DNA of 64,000 nt. Origin: Gnetum montanum (taxonomy: Eukaryota > Streptophyta > Gnetopsida > Gnetales > Gnetaceae). The stretch lies in assembly GCA_015680685.1 (NCBI GenBank), contig MNCI01005623.1:890226-954225 (forward strand), read 5' to 3'. The notes below the pieces were generated by a model that had not been told where the DNA came from, searched no databases, and worked only from the letters and a program-made list of their open reading frames with translations. Below, piece after piece: positions 11,541-24,100 of this stretch (position 1 is the stretch's first letter; every line of letters begins with the position of its first letter). The translations under genes and the position numbers were made by a program.

Positions 11541-14500
11541 TCAGACATAGAATGGTTTTAGGTACGCGTGATTTGTAGGATTGGCCAATTCGTTTCCATC
11601 CATGTCGGTGAGCTTGAATGCCCCATTATCATATGCTTTAGTGACTAAGTAAGGTCCTTCCCAGTTGGCTGAGAATTTATCTGAGTGTTTGTGGACTGCC
11701 TTGAAAACTAGATCACCTTCCTTGATTGGCTGCTTATATGGATTATGTTGATGATGTTGTCGCTGTTGTCTTTGGTACCATTCGATTTGATCAAGCGCTC
11801 ATACCCTTTCTTCCTCCATTGAGTCAAGGTTAGCGATGCATAGTTCATTCTTCTGGCTTTCATCAAGGAGGCTAGAGAGCATTATCCACAGTGAGGGAAC
11901 TTGTAACTCCAAAGGTAATACAGCTTCAAATCTGTATACTAGGCTATATGGTGTCTTACCTATAGATGTTCGATGCGTTGTTCGGTATGCCCATAATGCA
12001 TAGATTAACTTCTCGTGCCATCATCTCTTACTTTGATTCAACATTTTCTTGAGCACCATGATGATCTTTTTATTCATAGACTCCACTTGATCATTGCTCT
12101 ATGGGTAATATGGTGATGAAAATGAGTGTTTAATCCCTAGGCTTTCACAGAAGCTTGTAGTATCCATACTACTAAATTGTGGCCCATTATCGGTGACTAT
12201 GATCATTGGGATACCAAAGCAGGTTACGATCTTTTCTAATATGAAGTTGCAAACATGTTTGGACATGGTTTTCCTAAGGGGAATAGCTTCTACCCATTTG
12301 GTAAAGTATTTGGTCATAGTGATGATGAAGCTATGTCCTATTGAAGATGGTCGTGTTATCGGCCCAATGATGTCTAGTCCCCATTTTTGGAATGGCCATG
12401 TGATTTGCGTAGTATGAAAATCATTAGGTGGTACATGTATTAGGTTACCGTGCCTTTGGAAAATGTTACATTTCCTGACCCTGGAGAAGCAATCGTACTC
12501 CATGTGTCGCCAGTAATAGCCCAAACATCTAATTTTCATTACCATTGCTTTGGGTGCTATATGCCCTCTACATAGTCCTTTGTGAACCTGTTCCACGATT
12601 GTTTGGCCATCGATGCTACTAACGCACACTAAAAAAATTCCTTCATAGGACTTGCAACACAAGGTGTCTCCTATTAATTCATATTTCCTAGAGCATTTTC
12701 GCACTGCATCTTTTTGAGAACTCGTCAAATGTTGTGGCGGTTTACCTCGTAGAAGGTACTCTTTTATGTCATCGTATCACTTTATTGCTTGTGTAGTGCT
12801 AATACACGCTACGCTATGGGTATTTCATCGAGTGCGTCGATCATAGGTTTGGCACAATTTTTTATAGAACTAGGCAACTCATGGAACATCTCAAGTGTCA
12901 TGTTTAAGGCTAGTGTGGCAAGTGCATCGGCAATGGTATTTTCATTCCTAGGAATATGTTGCACATCTACGTTGATCAGTTGTTTTGGCAAGTGTTTATT
13001 TAGGTCACAGTATGGTTGCAAATGTGGAGCTTTGCATGTGTAGATCTCTATGACTTAATTGATTACTAACTATGATTCACCTCGAACTACAAGACGTGTG
13101 ATTCCTGAAGTTAGTGCTGCTATAAGACCTCTAAGAAGACCTTCATACCCTGCCACATTGTTGGTGCAAGGGAAGTTTAGTCGATAGGAAAAGGGGCAAA
13201 TTTCTTTCAAGGGATATGTTATGATGGCTGCAGCACTTCCCCCTCAGGAGGTGGATGCTTTGTCAAAGTATAGGATTACATCATAATTATCGGGCACTAC
13301 GTCTATGCTATTAATATCTTCATCAGGGAATTCAAGGTTGATTATCACTTGATCTTGTGTCGGTGATGTGGTCAACTGATTGGCTATTGCTTGACCCTTA
13401 GTGGAGGATTGAGCAACATAGCACAAGTCAAACTCTACAATCATCGCCTTCCATCTACCTATCCTACTTGACTCATAGATGTTGTTGTGAGATATCTTGA
13501 AGCACATTGTCTTTGCAAATGATATAGACTTGGTTACGAAAGAGATAGTGTCACCACTTTTTTAAGGAAAAGACTAGGGTGAGACACGATCTCTCCACAT
13601 CATTGTATCGTTGTTCATAGTTAGTTAAGGCATGTCTTAGATAGTAAACAGAGATCTCGGCTCCATCTTCTCATTTTTGACAAAGCATGGATGAAATCGA
13701 TGAATCAGATGTGGAAAGGTAGATGTAAAAAGGTTTATTGCTTTGCTGGGGATGAACTGTTGGTAGTTGAGCCAACTCCGTGTTTATGTTTTCAAAGGCT
13801 TCTTAGCACTATTGAGTCCATTGAAAATGGGCTTTCTTTCACAGTAAATACTGCATGGGTTTCAACTTATCAGTTAGCTTCATGATAAAGTGTCTGATGA
13901 ATTGTAGTCTACCTTCTAGACCATGTAATTCAGTAAGGTTCCTAGGTGATTACATACTAGTTATTGCTTTAACCTTATCAGGGTCTACTCATATACCTGT
14001 TTCGGAGACTATGAAGCCAAGCATTTTTCCCGTCTTAACCCCAAAGATGCATTTCTTTGGGTTAAGCTTAAGGTCATATTTGAGATAGCATTTGAGTACC
14101 AAGTCTAGGTGCTTTGCGTGTTGTTCGGTTGTTTTGGACTTGACTGCAATGTCTTCTACATAATCATACAGCAAATAAAGCATGTAATCACTAAATATAT
14201 ATGTCATTGCCCATTGATATGTGGAACCCACGTTTTTGAGACTGAATGGCATCATTGTATAACAGAATGTGCCCCAAGGTGTCATGAAGGTCATCTTGAG
14301 TTGGTGTTCTGGGTTGATCCTGATTTGGTTGTATCTCGAGAATCCATCCATAAAGGATAATAATGCATGCCCAGCGATTGAGTCAATGAGTTGATCGATG
14401 CTAGGTAGCGGGAAGTCATCCTTTATAGTGACTACATTGAGGTCACAGAAGTCAATACATATGTGAATGCTCTTATTCTTCTTAGGGACTACAACAATGT

Positions 14501-15026
14501 TGGATACCCAATCGACATAATCAACAGCCTGGATGAAACCGGCCTAATAGAACTTCATGATTTCATTACAAACTACTAACGCTACCTTAGGCCTAACCTT
14601 TCATGCTTTTTGCTTTACCGGTCTAAGTTTTTCATCGAGGATGATGTTATGCTAGATGATGCGAGGATCCAATCCTAGCATATCGGTATACAACCAAGCA
14701 AAAGTTTTGATATTATTCTTCAGCACTTGTGTAATGTCATTGGCAATTTGCAGATTTAGAAGAGTACTTAATTTTAATGTTTTAAGCTCGCCACTAGACA
14801 TGGTGATGGGGACTTTGAAGAGGGGATCCTCAGTGATGTTGTCAGCTTCTAAGTCCAAAGTTTTAGTCATATCCTCAAAGCAATCTGATGTTCCTTGAGT
14901 GGATTCCATGAAACTGTCATAAATTGATGATGAGTCTAGATCAATGGATTCTAGGTTAACTTCTCGTTGAATGGCCCCATGTGGTCCATTGATAGACAAC
15001 GGTGAAAAGAGGTGCTTGCTATCCAT
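11541..15026 (-). pseudogene. Element 2 RT-RNase H-aRNH-integrase (pol), degenerate
   Basis: Minus strand, ATG at 15026 to TGA at 11541 (the frame is open further up to 15059). Domains: a linker with LKTLKLSTLL; RT with FCYTMMPFSLKN and LNPKKCIFGVK (14351-13989); RNase H; an aRNH whose FDGAS motif reads FDKAS (about 13267); an integrase zinc region (GYYWRHMEYDC, about 12500); and a catalytic core with WGLDIIGP, VTDNGPQF and QVESMNKKII (D, D, E all visible). The C-terminus has GDLVFKAVH and ends NHAYLKPFYV. The YxDD motif is YVED, so the first catalytic-pair aspartate is a glutamate. Stops include PYYP-stop before the E motif. The integrase stretch 12728-12099 is the best preserved in the window. 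Confidence 0.88.
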
Positions 15027-15035
15027 GTGTCTGCC

Positions 15036-15043
15036 CCTGCCAA
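15036..15043 (-). promoter_or_regulatory. Candidate splice acceptor before element 2 RT ORF
   Basis: The minus strand reads TTAATTGGCAG/GGGCAGACAC then ATG, the same 10-nt spacing as element 1. Supports a protease-RT intron; inferred only. Confidence 0.45.
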
Positions 15044-15149
15044 TTAAATGGGGAGGCACGTGAGCAAGGGTGAGTTGTAATTTCTGGTAAAGTTAATTTC
15101 TACGTCTTAATGTAACAAAGGCATGCAACGAATAGTTTATCATTATATA

Positions 15150-15215
15150 CGGATGCTTGGCAATTTTAGGCCTTGCCCGGGCCAAGTGTGGTAGTTTAAG
15201 GCCATGCCAGGCCGT
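15150..15215. repeat. Hairpin units on the RT side of the element 2 spacer
   Basis: Two units, AGGCC-TTGCCC-GGGCC and AAGGCC-ATGCCA-GGCC, each after an ATTTTA or AGTTTA lead. With the units at 20960-21185 they bracket the antisense gene. Confidence 0.6.
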
Positions 15216-16934
15216 TTGCCAATCATGTTCTAAGTATATACAAGTATTATGATTTTTTCGTGATTGTTGGATTTTTTTGTGGATTTTTCTTCTTCTTCTT
15301 CTTCTTTCTAAATGCATGGGTTATTTTGCAATGGTTAATAAATATGAGAGAAATAAACTAAAGTAGCTATTTCAGGAGCACAAGAATAAAATAAATAGGA
15401 GGATAAAGGACAAGGCACCACGTGACTACAAATTGAGATAAAATGGCACCAAGTGTGGTGTAAGCATGAGTAATTGGGCATAGCATGAGTTAGAGGACCA
15501 GTGCATAGCATGTGCATAGCATGAGTTACAAAAGTCCAACACAATGTTAGAAACATGAATGACTAGGAAGACACAGCGTAAGCAGGATGAAGGGCAAGGG
15601 AAAGTAGGAACAAGGAAAGGGGAAGAAGCAGGCAAGCTTGGCATTTGTGGAGGAGAGCAAGGAACTACTCCAATGCCTTCCACAACCAAAGATTTCTTCA
15701 TGGGTGGGAACCCTATGCAGGTTTATTTCTTCCCTATTTTTCTATATTTTTTTGTGGTGTAATAGATTGGTGACGTGAGTTATGGGAGCTGCTGATTTTT
15801 GGTTTTTGTGAGCGATTTCTAAGAGTGATTTCATTTCCTCCCTGCGTTCCAAGGTGTTTGTGTTTCATTTTGATTCGTGATTGCAGTATGAGTTTCCTTG
15901 AGATTTTAGTGTGAGTGGCCCTAAAAAAATCACGTTTTAGTGCATTTTTTATGCATTTTTGGTGCATTTTTGGTTATGTTCTGATGCATTTTTGTTTCGA
16001 TACCGAATTTGGGGCTACTATTTTGATTCCTTCTACTAGTTTTGGGCTAGCGTGAGCAACATAGGGTATGCTTAGAGGCAATGTAAGCTGCAAAAATTGC
16101 CATGTTTTGGGTATTTTTGGTTACATTTCGGTCGGGAGAAATAGGGTTTTTCATTACTATTCATTGTGACATAAACCCAGGGTCACCGCCTCTCCAGCTT
16201 TAGTTGCAAGGCTGTGTATTTTATTTTATGCGTTAGTTGCAGGGTTGTGTCTCCAGTGTAAGTTACTGGCCTCCAAGCCAGGGTGTGAGCACGTGCATTG
16301 CTAATTTGCAGTGTGATCACTCAATGTTTTTTTTCGTTTCATTGTGGGTTATTATATCTAATTTTTGACGTAATTGAATCGATTGTGGATAAGGGCAGTG
16401 TGAGTGACTGTCCTTGTTACAACGTGAGAGTTTGTTTTGGCACGGTGAACTACTATTGGCAGCATAGCTTGTTTTCTTCAGTTACAGCTACAGTGTTACC
16501 AGTTTCTTCTGCAGCGTAAGTAACCCTCTGCAACATGAGTGATCCTTCTGCAGCGTGAGTGACCCTCTGCAGCATGAGTAACCCTCTGCAGCATGAGTTC
16601 CTTTAATGTGTTGTGTGAGCTGCAAGATTTAAAATAGCATGAATTATGTGATACTTTCCACTTGTGGATGTGATGATTTTTGGTAACTTGAATCATTATT
16701 ATGATTTTTTGCAAATGTTATCTTTTTAAGATTAGTGTTGCCTAGTGGATTCCAATGTTTCCCATTGAGCATTAGATGCACCAAACAAGTATTGGAGTTC
16801 TTGTCCCAGGGGGTGGGCTTGTGTGCGTGTTGAATGTTAGTTACTTGTTGGGTTTTATTTTCTTATTTATTTATTCTATTTTCAATTTATAGGTTTTACA
16901 TGTTTTAAGTTAGTTACCTTTTCACTCTATGTAG
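15216..16934. other. Upstream region of the element 2 antisense gene
   Basis: No exon is firmly assigned. A CTT microsatellite lies at about 15288-15305. A possible first exon, starting ATG at about 15672 and ending ATGCAG/GTTTATT at 15720, is open on the plus strand but has no matched copy in element 1. At about 16505-16600 a 24-bp unit (CTCTGCAGCRTGAGTRACC type) repeats about four or five times. The promoter of the antisense gene, if any, should be here. Confidence 0.35.
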
Positions 16935-19900
16935 GGGGCCTAAGCCTTTTCTCCTTGTGGTTGAACTTGTTGATGTGCTATCTTGGTTTGGCCATTTGGA
17001 ACAGAAATTAGCCAATTATGACATGCAGATCGGGATGCACATAATATGGTTTTGTCCGAATGTTGGTGCATTTTTATCATTTATTTTGTAGAATTTTAGC
17101 ATTGTCATATGGCCTCATTTGAGTGAGCAGCTGACTCATGACATTGTTGAGACCATGTTGCCTGGCTCAACATGAGGTGTGTTAGCTTTCATTGTTGACA
17201 TAGACGAGGGGCTATATGTAGTTGAGGGAGGTGTTCTCAAAGGTCCTAGATCTACACGCTCTTTAACTCATGTGTGGGGATTGTCATCTTGTAGCCATTA
17301 CAATAGTAGTAGCACACTGTTTCTAGCTTTCCATGTACATACACTATTCCAAAATCCACCTGGAACAGTATACCAAGTAGACAAGTATGCTCTTTTATAC
17401 ATGTATTAACTTTAACTCTCTTAGCGTTATAATCATTGTTTACATGTGTATACTCTTTCTTTCGCAAGCCCCATTTTGCTGAGCATGGATTGCATGAGGA
17501 TGATAGCAGACTTGCCATAGCACATAAAGCCTTGAAGGAGTTCATTATGGGCCCCACACTTCATGTTGTAGTGCTACGCCAGACCAAGGATGCTATCATC
17601 AATTATCCTAGCCAGTTCTCTAGGGCCTTTGAACGTTGTCAAGTTCACAGCTGGCTACATGAGGATTGGTCTCTTGATGGGCCCATTTTTCGTCAAATGA
17701 TTGATCCTACAGCAAGTGTACCTACTCCATTTGCTAGTGGTAAATGATCATATTCCAGGCTTGATTTTCATTTTTCTTAAATCATTGCTTATCATGTTTT
17801 TGATTTTTTTTACTCAATCTCTCTTGTGTCTTTTCTATAGTGGTCGTTCCCCTTGATGAGGTTACCGTTATATTCGGGTGCACTGAGGCTACTCTTTGTA
17901 TGAAGTTTGGAGAGACAGAGGAGTCATAACGGTGGTTGCATAAGAAGGCACCTAAACAAATCATCAGCCATCTTACCAATGCAAGCCTGCTGGACCTATT
18001 TATTTCCTTAACTCCCAACATTCCCATGACTGAAATGGTTGCCATCATTGACTCTTTTAATGATGACGTCTCCTATTTTACTACATGGGTTCGAGGAGTG
18101 AAGGTATCCCTCCACCTCATCGCAAAATTCTTTTCTGATATTTTTAGTGTGCCAGCGGATGGTGCTAAGGTGGCAGTAGATAGGGGAACTAGAGAGGAGT
18201 GTGTGATCAAGGAACTTGAAGATTGGCTAGGTGTAGTGCGAGAACCTAAGGGCTTCACCATGCAAGACGATACTTTCTTGGCAGAGGTAAACTTTTTGTA
18301 CCCATGCTTTAGAGCTCAAGCATTTCCTAAGTCTCTTTTCCAAACAAGAAGTCTTGGGGTGGAGTCTGCACATGTTATGCATTCAATCTTAGAGACTGGT
18401 ATGTGCTACGATAGGCACAGTTCCTTATATTGGGTCTCCATGGAGAGATCATCAAGCTACGTTCCAATGTTGATGCTAGGTCCCACTTCACCTTTGCCTT
18501 TTTTGCGGGTTATCTCTGTAGGTTTGCTGAGTTCTTAGTGATCTATGGAGATACCCATGATGTGTTGAGGGACCATTCACAATTGTCTCACCCCTAGATT
18601 TGTCACCTATTTAACACCACCAGATCCCAAGATCCACCTGAAGGCATCGAGGAGTCAGTCTCTATCACAACAGGGGGTGCAGCTAGTAATTCCCACCATT
18701 CGCATGATAGCCTGGGGTTGGATCCACCCCAACTACACACAAGTGTTAGGAGAGCTGAGCGCTTGATCCAGGAGACCGTTAGGAAGGCTAAGGCTAAGGT
18801 GAGAAGAGGTGAGCATCTGAGAGATCCTGCCATGGAGGAAAGGCCACCGAGGGCTAAGAAGATTCGATTCACCTTGCCAAGAGTGGGTAAGTATTTTATT
18901 ATTTTTACTTTAAGTGTTTTTATCAATTTTTTAATTTACTTATTTACTTAAACATACATGCCTATTACGTCATGCTAACTTTTAGATTTATTGGTGCTAA
19001 CAGAGGATACCCCCAAGAGGGAAAGGGAAGAATTGGCCCTTATGGGTGAACCTGAAACAGTCACCACTAGGTGTAATGAAGAGGAAGATATGAGGGAAGA
19101 AGTAGTTGAGGCCATTCCCATCTTACAGGAAGAGCATGAAACAAGTACCATGGAAGCTACACTTGCTAAGGCTTTAGATGCCCTGAAGCACTCAAGTGAG
19201 GAGAAAGGTGTTTTTGATGGTTTCTTTGATGGGTCTCTACACCTTGGTGATCTGCCTGAGCTAACTAGCAAAGGGCCGTTTGGTAAGTCTTGTTATTTTG
19301 ATCTGCATTTCATATCTTCTTAGTTTTATGCATTTTTTGACTATCATGGCTTTTCTTAACATCAAACATAGATGCTAAGGTACCTAAAGCACCTACATCT
19401 CAGGTGAGTGGGTTGGAGATTGAGGGCCCAATTGAGATGCCTTCTCATATAGATTCAAGATCCACTGATCCATTGAAGCCATGGCCTGAGATGCCCAATA
19501 AAGTAGACTTTGTTACTGGCATTGTCAACGATGTTTTTGCTCATCTGAGACAGGCTCATCCTAAATTAGGTATGCACTTTATACTAAGTGCTTGAGTTCA
19601 TTGCATTTTTGTACCTATTGGAGGTCTTTGGTTGGCTTATACACATAATGTTTGTACTTGTAGGTGCAAAGATTCAATGGAGTCCTTCCAAGGCTACCCA
19701 TATTGATGGTCTCATAGAATTATCCAGAGATATTAAGTAGATCCCGAGAGGGATTTATGATGCGGTTTCAGGTTGTGTTGTCCCAAATGTTAAATCTCTC
19801 TGGACCTGCAGGCACTCAATTGAATAGTTATGGCTTGAAATTTAATCATTGAAGGAAAATATGGTGAAGGTGACAGAGAAGAGGAATGACTTGCAAGCCC

Positions 19901-20663
19901 GTTATGATTTTTCCTCTGCTAGGTTGGCAGGTGATAGTACATGGCGTACATCCGAGATCACCTATGCACGTTATTGGGCAAGCTTGAATAGCAAGGTGCA
20001 GGCAATTTAAGACTTGGCCGAAAAGAGGGCCCAAATGGATTTATTGAATAGGAAGTACCATGACTGGAAGTCCTTTGCATCTAAAGTACATAAATGGGGC
20101 CAGGATCAGAAAGATCATAAGCACCAATATAAAAAATGGCTGATAGAGGAATCAGTGGAACATCGCCTATTGGAGATGTTCGTGGAGGGGTTAGGTTTGT
20201 GCTCTTCCTATGAGAAGTTTGTTGAATATACAGAAGTGGAGGGGTCTCCTGAGAGATCCATTACAACTACCTCTGGGGAGGCTTCAACAAGTATGTTTTC
20301 TCTTGAGCGCCCCTCCTGGTCTTCCATGGACAAGGGTAAGACCTTGGCCAATATTGACCTTGGACTTGAAAAAGACTGGGCTTGCGTGTCTGAAGAAGAG
20401 ATTCTACAGTGCCTGGAAGCTAATCTTAGGCCTTCCCCACCCATGAGTATTTTATTTCTTGCATTATTTTATTACTTTCAGTCATCATTTCTCTTTAGTG
20501 TCTTTGCTCTCTTTTACCTATTTTTTTGTGTGTTTACTCATTTTTTTGTTTTGTTTTCTCTTCGTGATAGGGGCGTGGTGGTGATGAGGCTAGCCCTAGT
20601 GGGACCAGAGCTGATGACATAGAGGATTTTGGGGACCAGCCCCCTCCTAACACTAGTGCATGA
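16935..20663 (+). pseudogene. Antisense spliced gene in element 2 (unknown protein, about 1,000 codons)
   Basis: Plus strand, opposite to the host element. Proposed exons: 16935-17048, 17092-17384, 17469-17739, 17841-18886, 18986-19282, 19372-19569, 19664-20446, 20571-20663. Most introns have GT-AG ends (GTAAGT twice, GTATGC twice) and are phase 1; joined codons stay in frame at 17739/17841, 18886/18986, 19282/19372 and 19569/19664. Every listed exon has a homologue in element 1. Segments in order: KPFLLVVELVDVL; LPGS..GVLAF...LKGPRSTRSLTH; GLHEDDSRLAIAHKAL; LLDLF..IPM..MVAIIDSF...WVRGVKVS...VPADG; a charged linker; a coiled-coil-like segment with GDSTW..EITYARYW; then MDKGKTLANIDL and EEEILQCLEANL; tail DQPPPNTSA-stop. 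Decay: stops near 17180, 17930, 18595, 19738, 19825 and 20010, and a frameshift near 18.4 kb. Function unrecognised. The WVRGVKVS...VPADG stretch loosely recalls plant mobile domain or plant-transposon-protein domains (low certainty). Confidence 0.75.
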
Positions 20664-20959
20664 TTTTGCTTGTTGGTCTTGTCAACCTTGTCATTTCTTT
20701 GTTAGTTTGTTGTTGTTATTTTTTTTGTTTTTTTTTTCGAATATGTGAAGACAAATGTAACATGATCATGGTGTAATATGCAGTTATTCTATTTCTATGC
20801 TAACACTCTGTATTACATATATTTATATATATTTTTTTGCCTTTTCGAGTTTCTTTGTGAGCGTAAATGTAAGTCGGAACTGTGTCTAACAAAATATGAA
20901 ATGAACATTATAACCTGCAAAATGTGAACGATAATGATGTAACAAAATTTCGGTAAATT
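20664..20959. other. 3' flank of the element 2 antisense gene
   Basis: AT-rich, with T runs and no open frame of note. It would hold the 3' UTR and polyadenylation site of the antisense gene, but I see no clear AATAAA. Confidence 0.35.
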
Positions 20960-21185
20960 GATGGTATACTATACTCTATTTTAAAGCCATTTCGGGCTTT
21001 GTACGTCAGTTTAAAGTCATGACGGACTATTGTATCTTTGTCGAAGAAAAAGAGGAGACTGTAGTTGTTTTTGACAGAAAATTATTTTTTTTTACGAAGG
21101 AACCAACCATTTCTGACCATGGCTAGTTTAATGTCGTTGTAGACGCTTGGTAGTTTAACGTCATTCCAGACACTTGGTGGTTCCG
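20960..21185. repeat. Hairpin units on the protease side of the element 2 spacer
   Basis: Includes a perfect 6-bp arm pair, AAAGCC-ATTTCG-GGCTTT (about 20984), AAGTC-ATGACG-GACT (about 21015) and GTC-GTTGTA-GAC (about 21134), after AGTTTA leads. Same family as the element 3 spacer array. Confidence 0.65.
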
Positions 21186-21188
21186 CTT

Positions 21189-24100
21189 TCAATTTTTCAT
21201 TTGTTTCTTTAATTTTTGTAATTTTCCGTGGAGGGTGGGACTTGTAGGCATGATCTTGTACTCGCCATCCCCCTCGCTGGATACGTAAAATGGTAATTCT
21301 GACCATGGGACGTTTGTCGAAATGGTTCCTATGGCTGCATCTTCTGATGCTTCCACATTTTGTAATGTTTCCATATCTTATGGGTGATCACGGTTTGGAG
21401 ATTGATTATCATTTTGGTTGTCAATGGGTGTGGTGTCTTGTTTAAGCTCAAGAGTAGTGTCATCATGTTTAGGTTCATCAAATTCAACCTCTGAGCCCTA
21501 GTTTGTGCCTATGTGTGCAGAGGTGTTGGGTGTAGTTGCATCACCGTGTATAATGATTTCACCACCTTCATAGGATAAGTGAATCTCTTGGTGGATGGGT
21601 GAGGAAACTGCTTTTAATTGGGCTAACCATGGTCGTCCCAATATCACATTAAATCCAGGCATCTTATCTACAACTACAAATTTAGCTGACGTGGGGAACC
21701 GGTCTCCTGCTATGAAATCCAAAGTTAGTGTTCCTTTGACAACTACGCGTGATCCACTGAACAATTTCAAGAATGTCATGGAAGTTGGTTTGATTTGTTT
21801 AGTTAGCCCTAACTGTTTGATGATGGGGTATGGTACTACGTTTGTGGCTTCCCCATCATCTACGTGCACCCTATGTATTTTAAATTGATTCACTTGTAGA
21901 GTTATGAACATGGGTGCAGTGGGAACTCCTATTTTTTCATCTATTTTTATATTATCCATGTTGAAGCCTAGTGATGTAGCTCTTGATCCTTGATATGGAG
22001 ACATTACTGCATGAATGGAAGGTACATTTGTAGGTAAGTCTTCACTGACTAGGATTGATGTTAATATGAGTACTAAGGCTTCACAATGAACTTGAGAAGT
22101 CATCATTAGGTCATACAAGCTTAAAGATGTGTTTTTTTGTTTAAGTGCCTATGTGACCTGAGTTAGGGCACTGGCTAAGTCTTTACTATTCAGTATGTTC
22201 GTTGAGACTTGGTCCATTGGACTCAAAAGCTATATCTCTTATGGAGTGGTTTTCATGTGGTCTAATGTGACAGTTGGGTTTGACGTATCTGGCATTCCTG
22301 ATTTTTTTCTTTTGTGACTCGTGCTTGGCTCATCAGTTGTCAGAGCCATAGGTACAGCATTTAAGGGAATGGATTTCGGTGGCCCCAATTCAAGAGTTCG
22401 ACGTTCTTTTTCCAACCGTTCCCTAGTAAGTCTATCAGTGAAGCGTTCTCGCAAAGGTCATGGGGGAACCGTTGGAGCTTGAACATCGGGTTGTTTTGGG
22501 ACTCGGATTACGAATGAAGCGGGTCAGGTTTGCAGTTGAACAGTTGGAGGTGGTTGTGTGTTAGGGTGTTTAGGCATCTTGACGATGAATGGGGTCATTT
22601 TGGTTTGCGGTTGAGGAGTAGGAGGTTGAAGATTAGGGTGTTTGGGTACCCTAATTACGAAGGGAGTTGGTCGATTTTGTGGTGGTACCTCTGTGGCTGC
22701 AACCGCGGGTGGCACCCAGACCACAAAGGGGATGGGCTGGGTAGGCGGTTGCACATTTGTGGTTGCATTAGCAAGGGGTATACAAATGAAAAATGGTTTT
22801 GTAGGTGTAGGCGGATTGTATGTGGGATACAAAGATTGTGGGGATGATGTTGATGATGTAGGAGGAACATGAATCACGAAAGGTTTGCTAGGCATTCCTT
22901 GCTCATTTCCGATATGGATCATGTTAATAACATAAGGAGCTTCCTTAGTATTGAGGGGACCTTTGTATACGTCCATAGATTGATTCTACGGTTTAACAGG
23001 GTTGGCATCGTCAAATGTTATTTCACCCCTATCAATCATACCTTGTATGTCTTATTTGAGGGTGAAACAATAATCAGTACCATGCCCATTCTATTGATGG
23101 TACTCGCAAAATCGATCTAGTCTAAAGCCATTTGGAATAGGAGGCTCATTTGGTGTTGCTAAGCTTGGGTTTTTGACCAATTTATATAATTGGTCGTGTC
23201 TCTAGGCTTCTACTGGGGACAACTACTTGTGTTTAATGGCTCCAACCTTCAAAAGTTGATCTAACAACTAGGAAGGCTTCATGGGGAGTGGTGTGTATTG
23301 AGCAGACTCTTTCTTCTCAAATGTACGTGCATGACCTGTGTTAGTAGCTTGTGTGGTAGATGATTTAGTTGTATGTGCAGGAGTAGTTCTGTCATAGTTA
23401 ATGGGAGCAGTAGGTGGTCTGCCTTGTCATCCGGCATTGGTAGGTTTAGTCTCCGCTACTGCTACTACTATTGCTTTAGCCTTTTCTTTATCTTTTTTAG
23501 TGTGTTGATTTCTAAAGGCTAAGTAAGCAGGGTCATGGCTATTTTGGGCTACCTCTTCTATGTTTTTAATCTATACACAAGCTTGGCTTAGAGTGCGTGC
23601 ATTTAGATAGTATAGTTTTGATTTGACAAAATCATTCACGACTCCCTTAAGAATTGTAAGAAGGTATGTTTCTGGGATTGGCTCATGAAGTTCGTTGAGT
23701 GCAGCACTCCATCTTTGGATAAAGTTTTATATAGGTTTAAGTGGTGCTTTTTTTACCTGTATCAGACTATCCAAGGTTGCTTTAGGTTTTAGGTTGTATT
23801 TAAACCTAGTAACGAACTGGTGTAAGAGATCCTCCAAAGAGGATATGGAGTTACGAGACAAGGCTCGGTACTAGTCTAATGCTCTACTAGTGAGGGACAT
23901 GGCAAACACATGTAAGATTACATGGGGCCAAGCCTGAAGCAACAGGAATTCTAGTCTAAATGTGACTAGATGGGCATTGGGGTCTCCTTCCCCATTGTAT
24001 TTAGTTAGTTGAGGCAAAGAAACTCCTTTGGGTAAGGTTAGTGGTGGGACCAAAGAGCTAATAGGATCATCTTGGTAAAATTCTAATACTTTAAGCTCTT

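Noticed and set aside
16298-16519. 73-codon plus-strand frame as an antisense-gene exon
   Set aside because: Cys/Val/Phe-rich, with no matched segment in element 1, and it runs into the 24-bp repeats.
22530-22872. Gly/Trp-rich plus-strand frames
   Set aside because: They are the complement of the Pro-rich gag linker on the minus strand.
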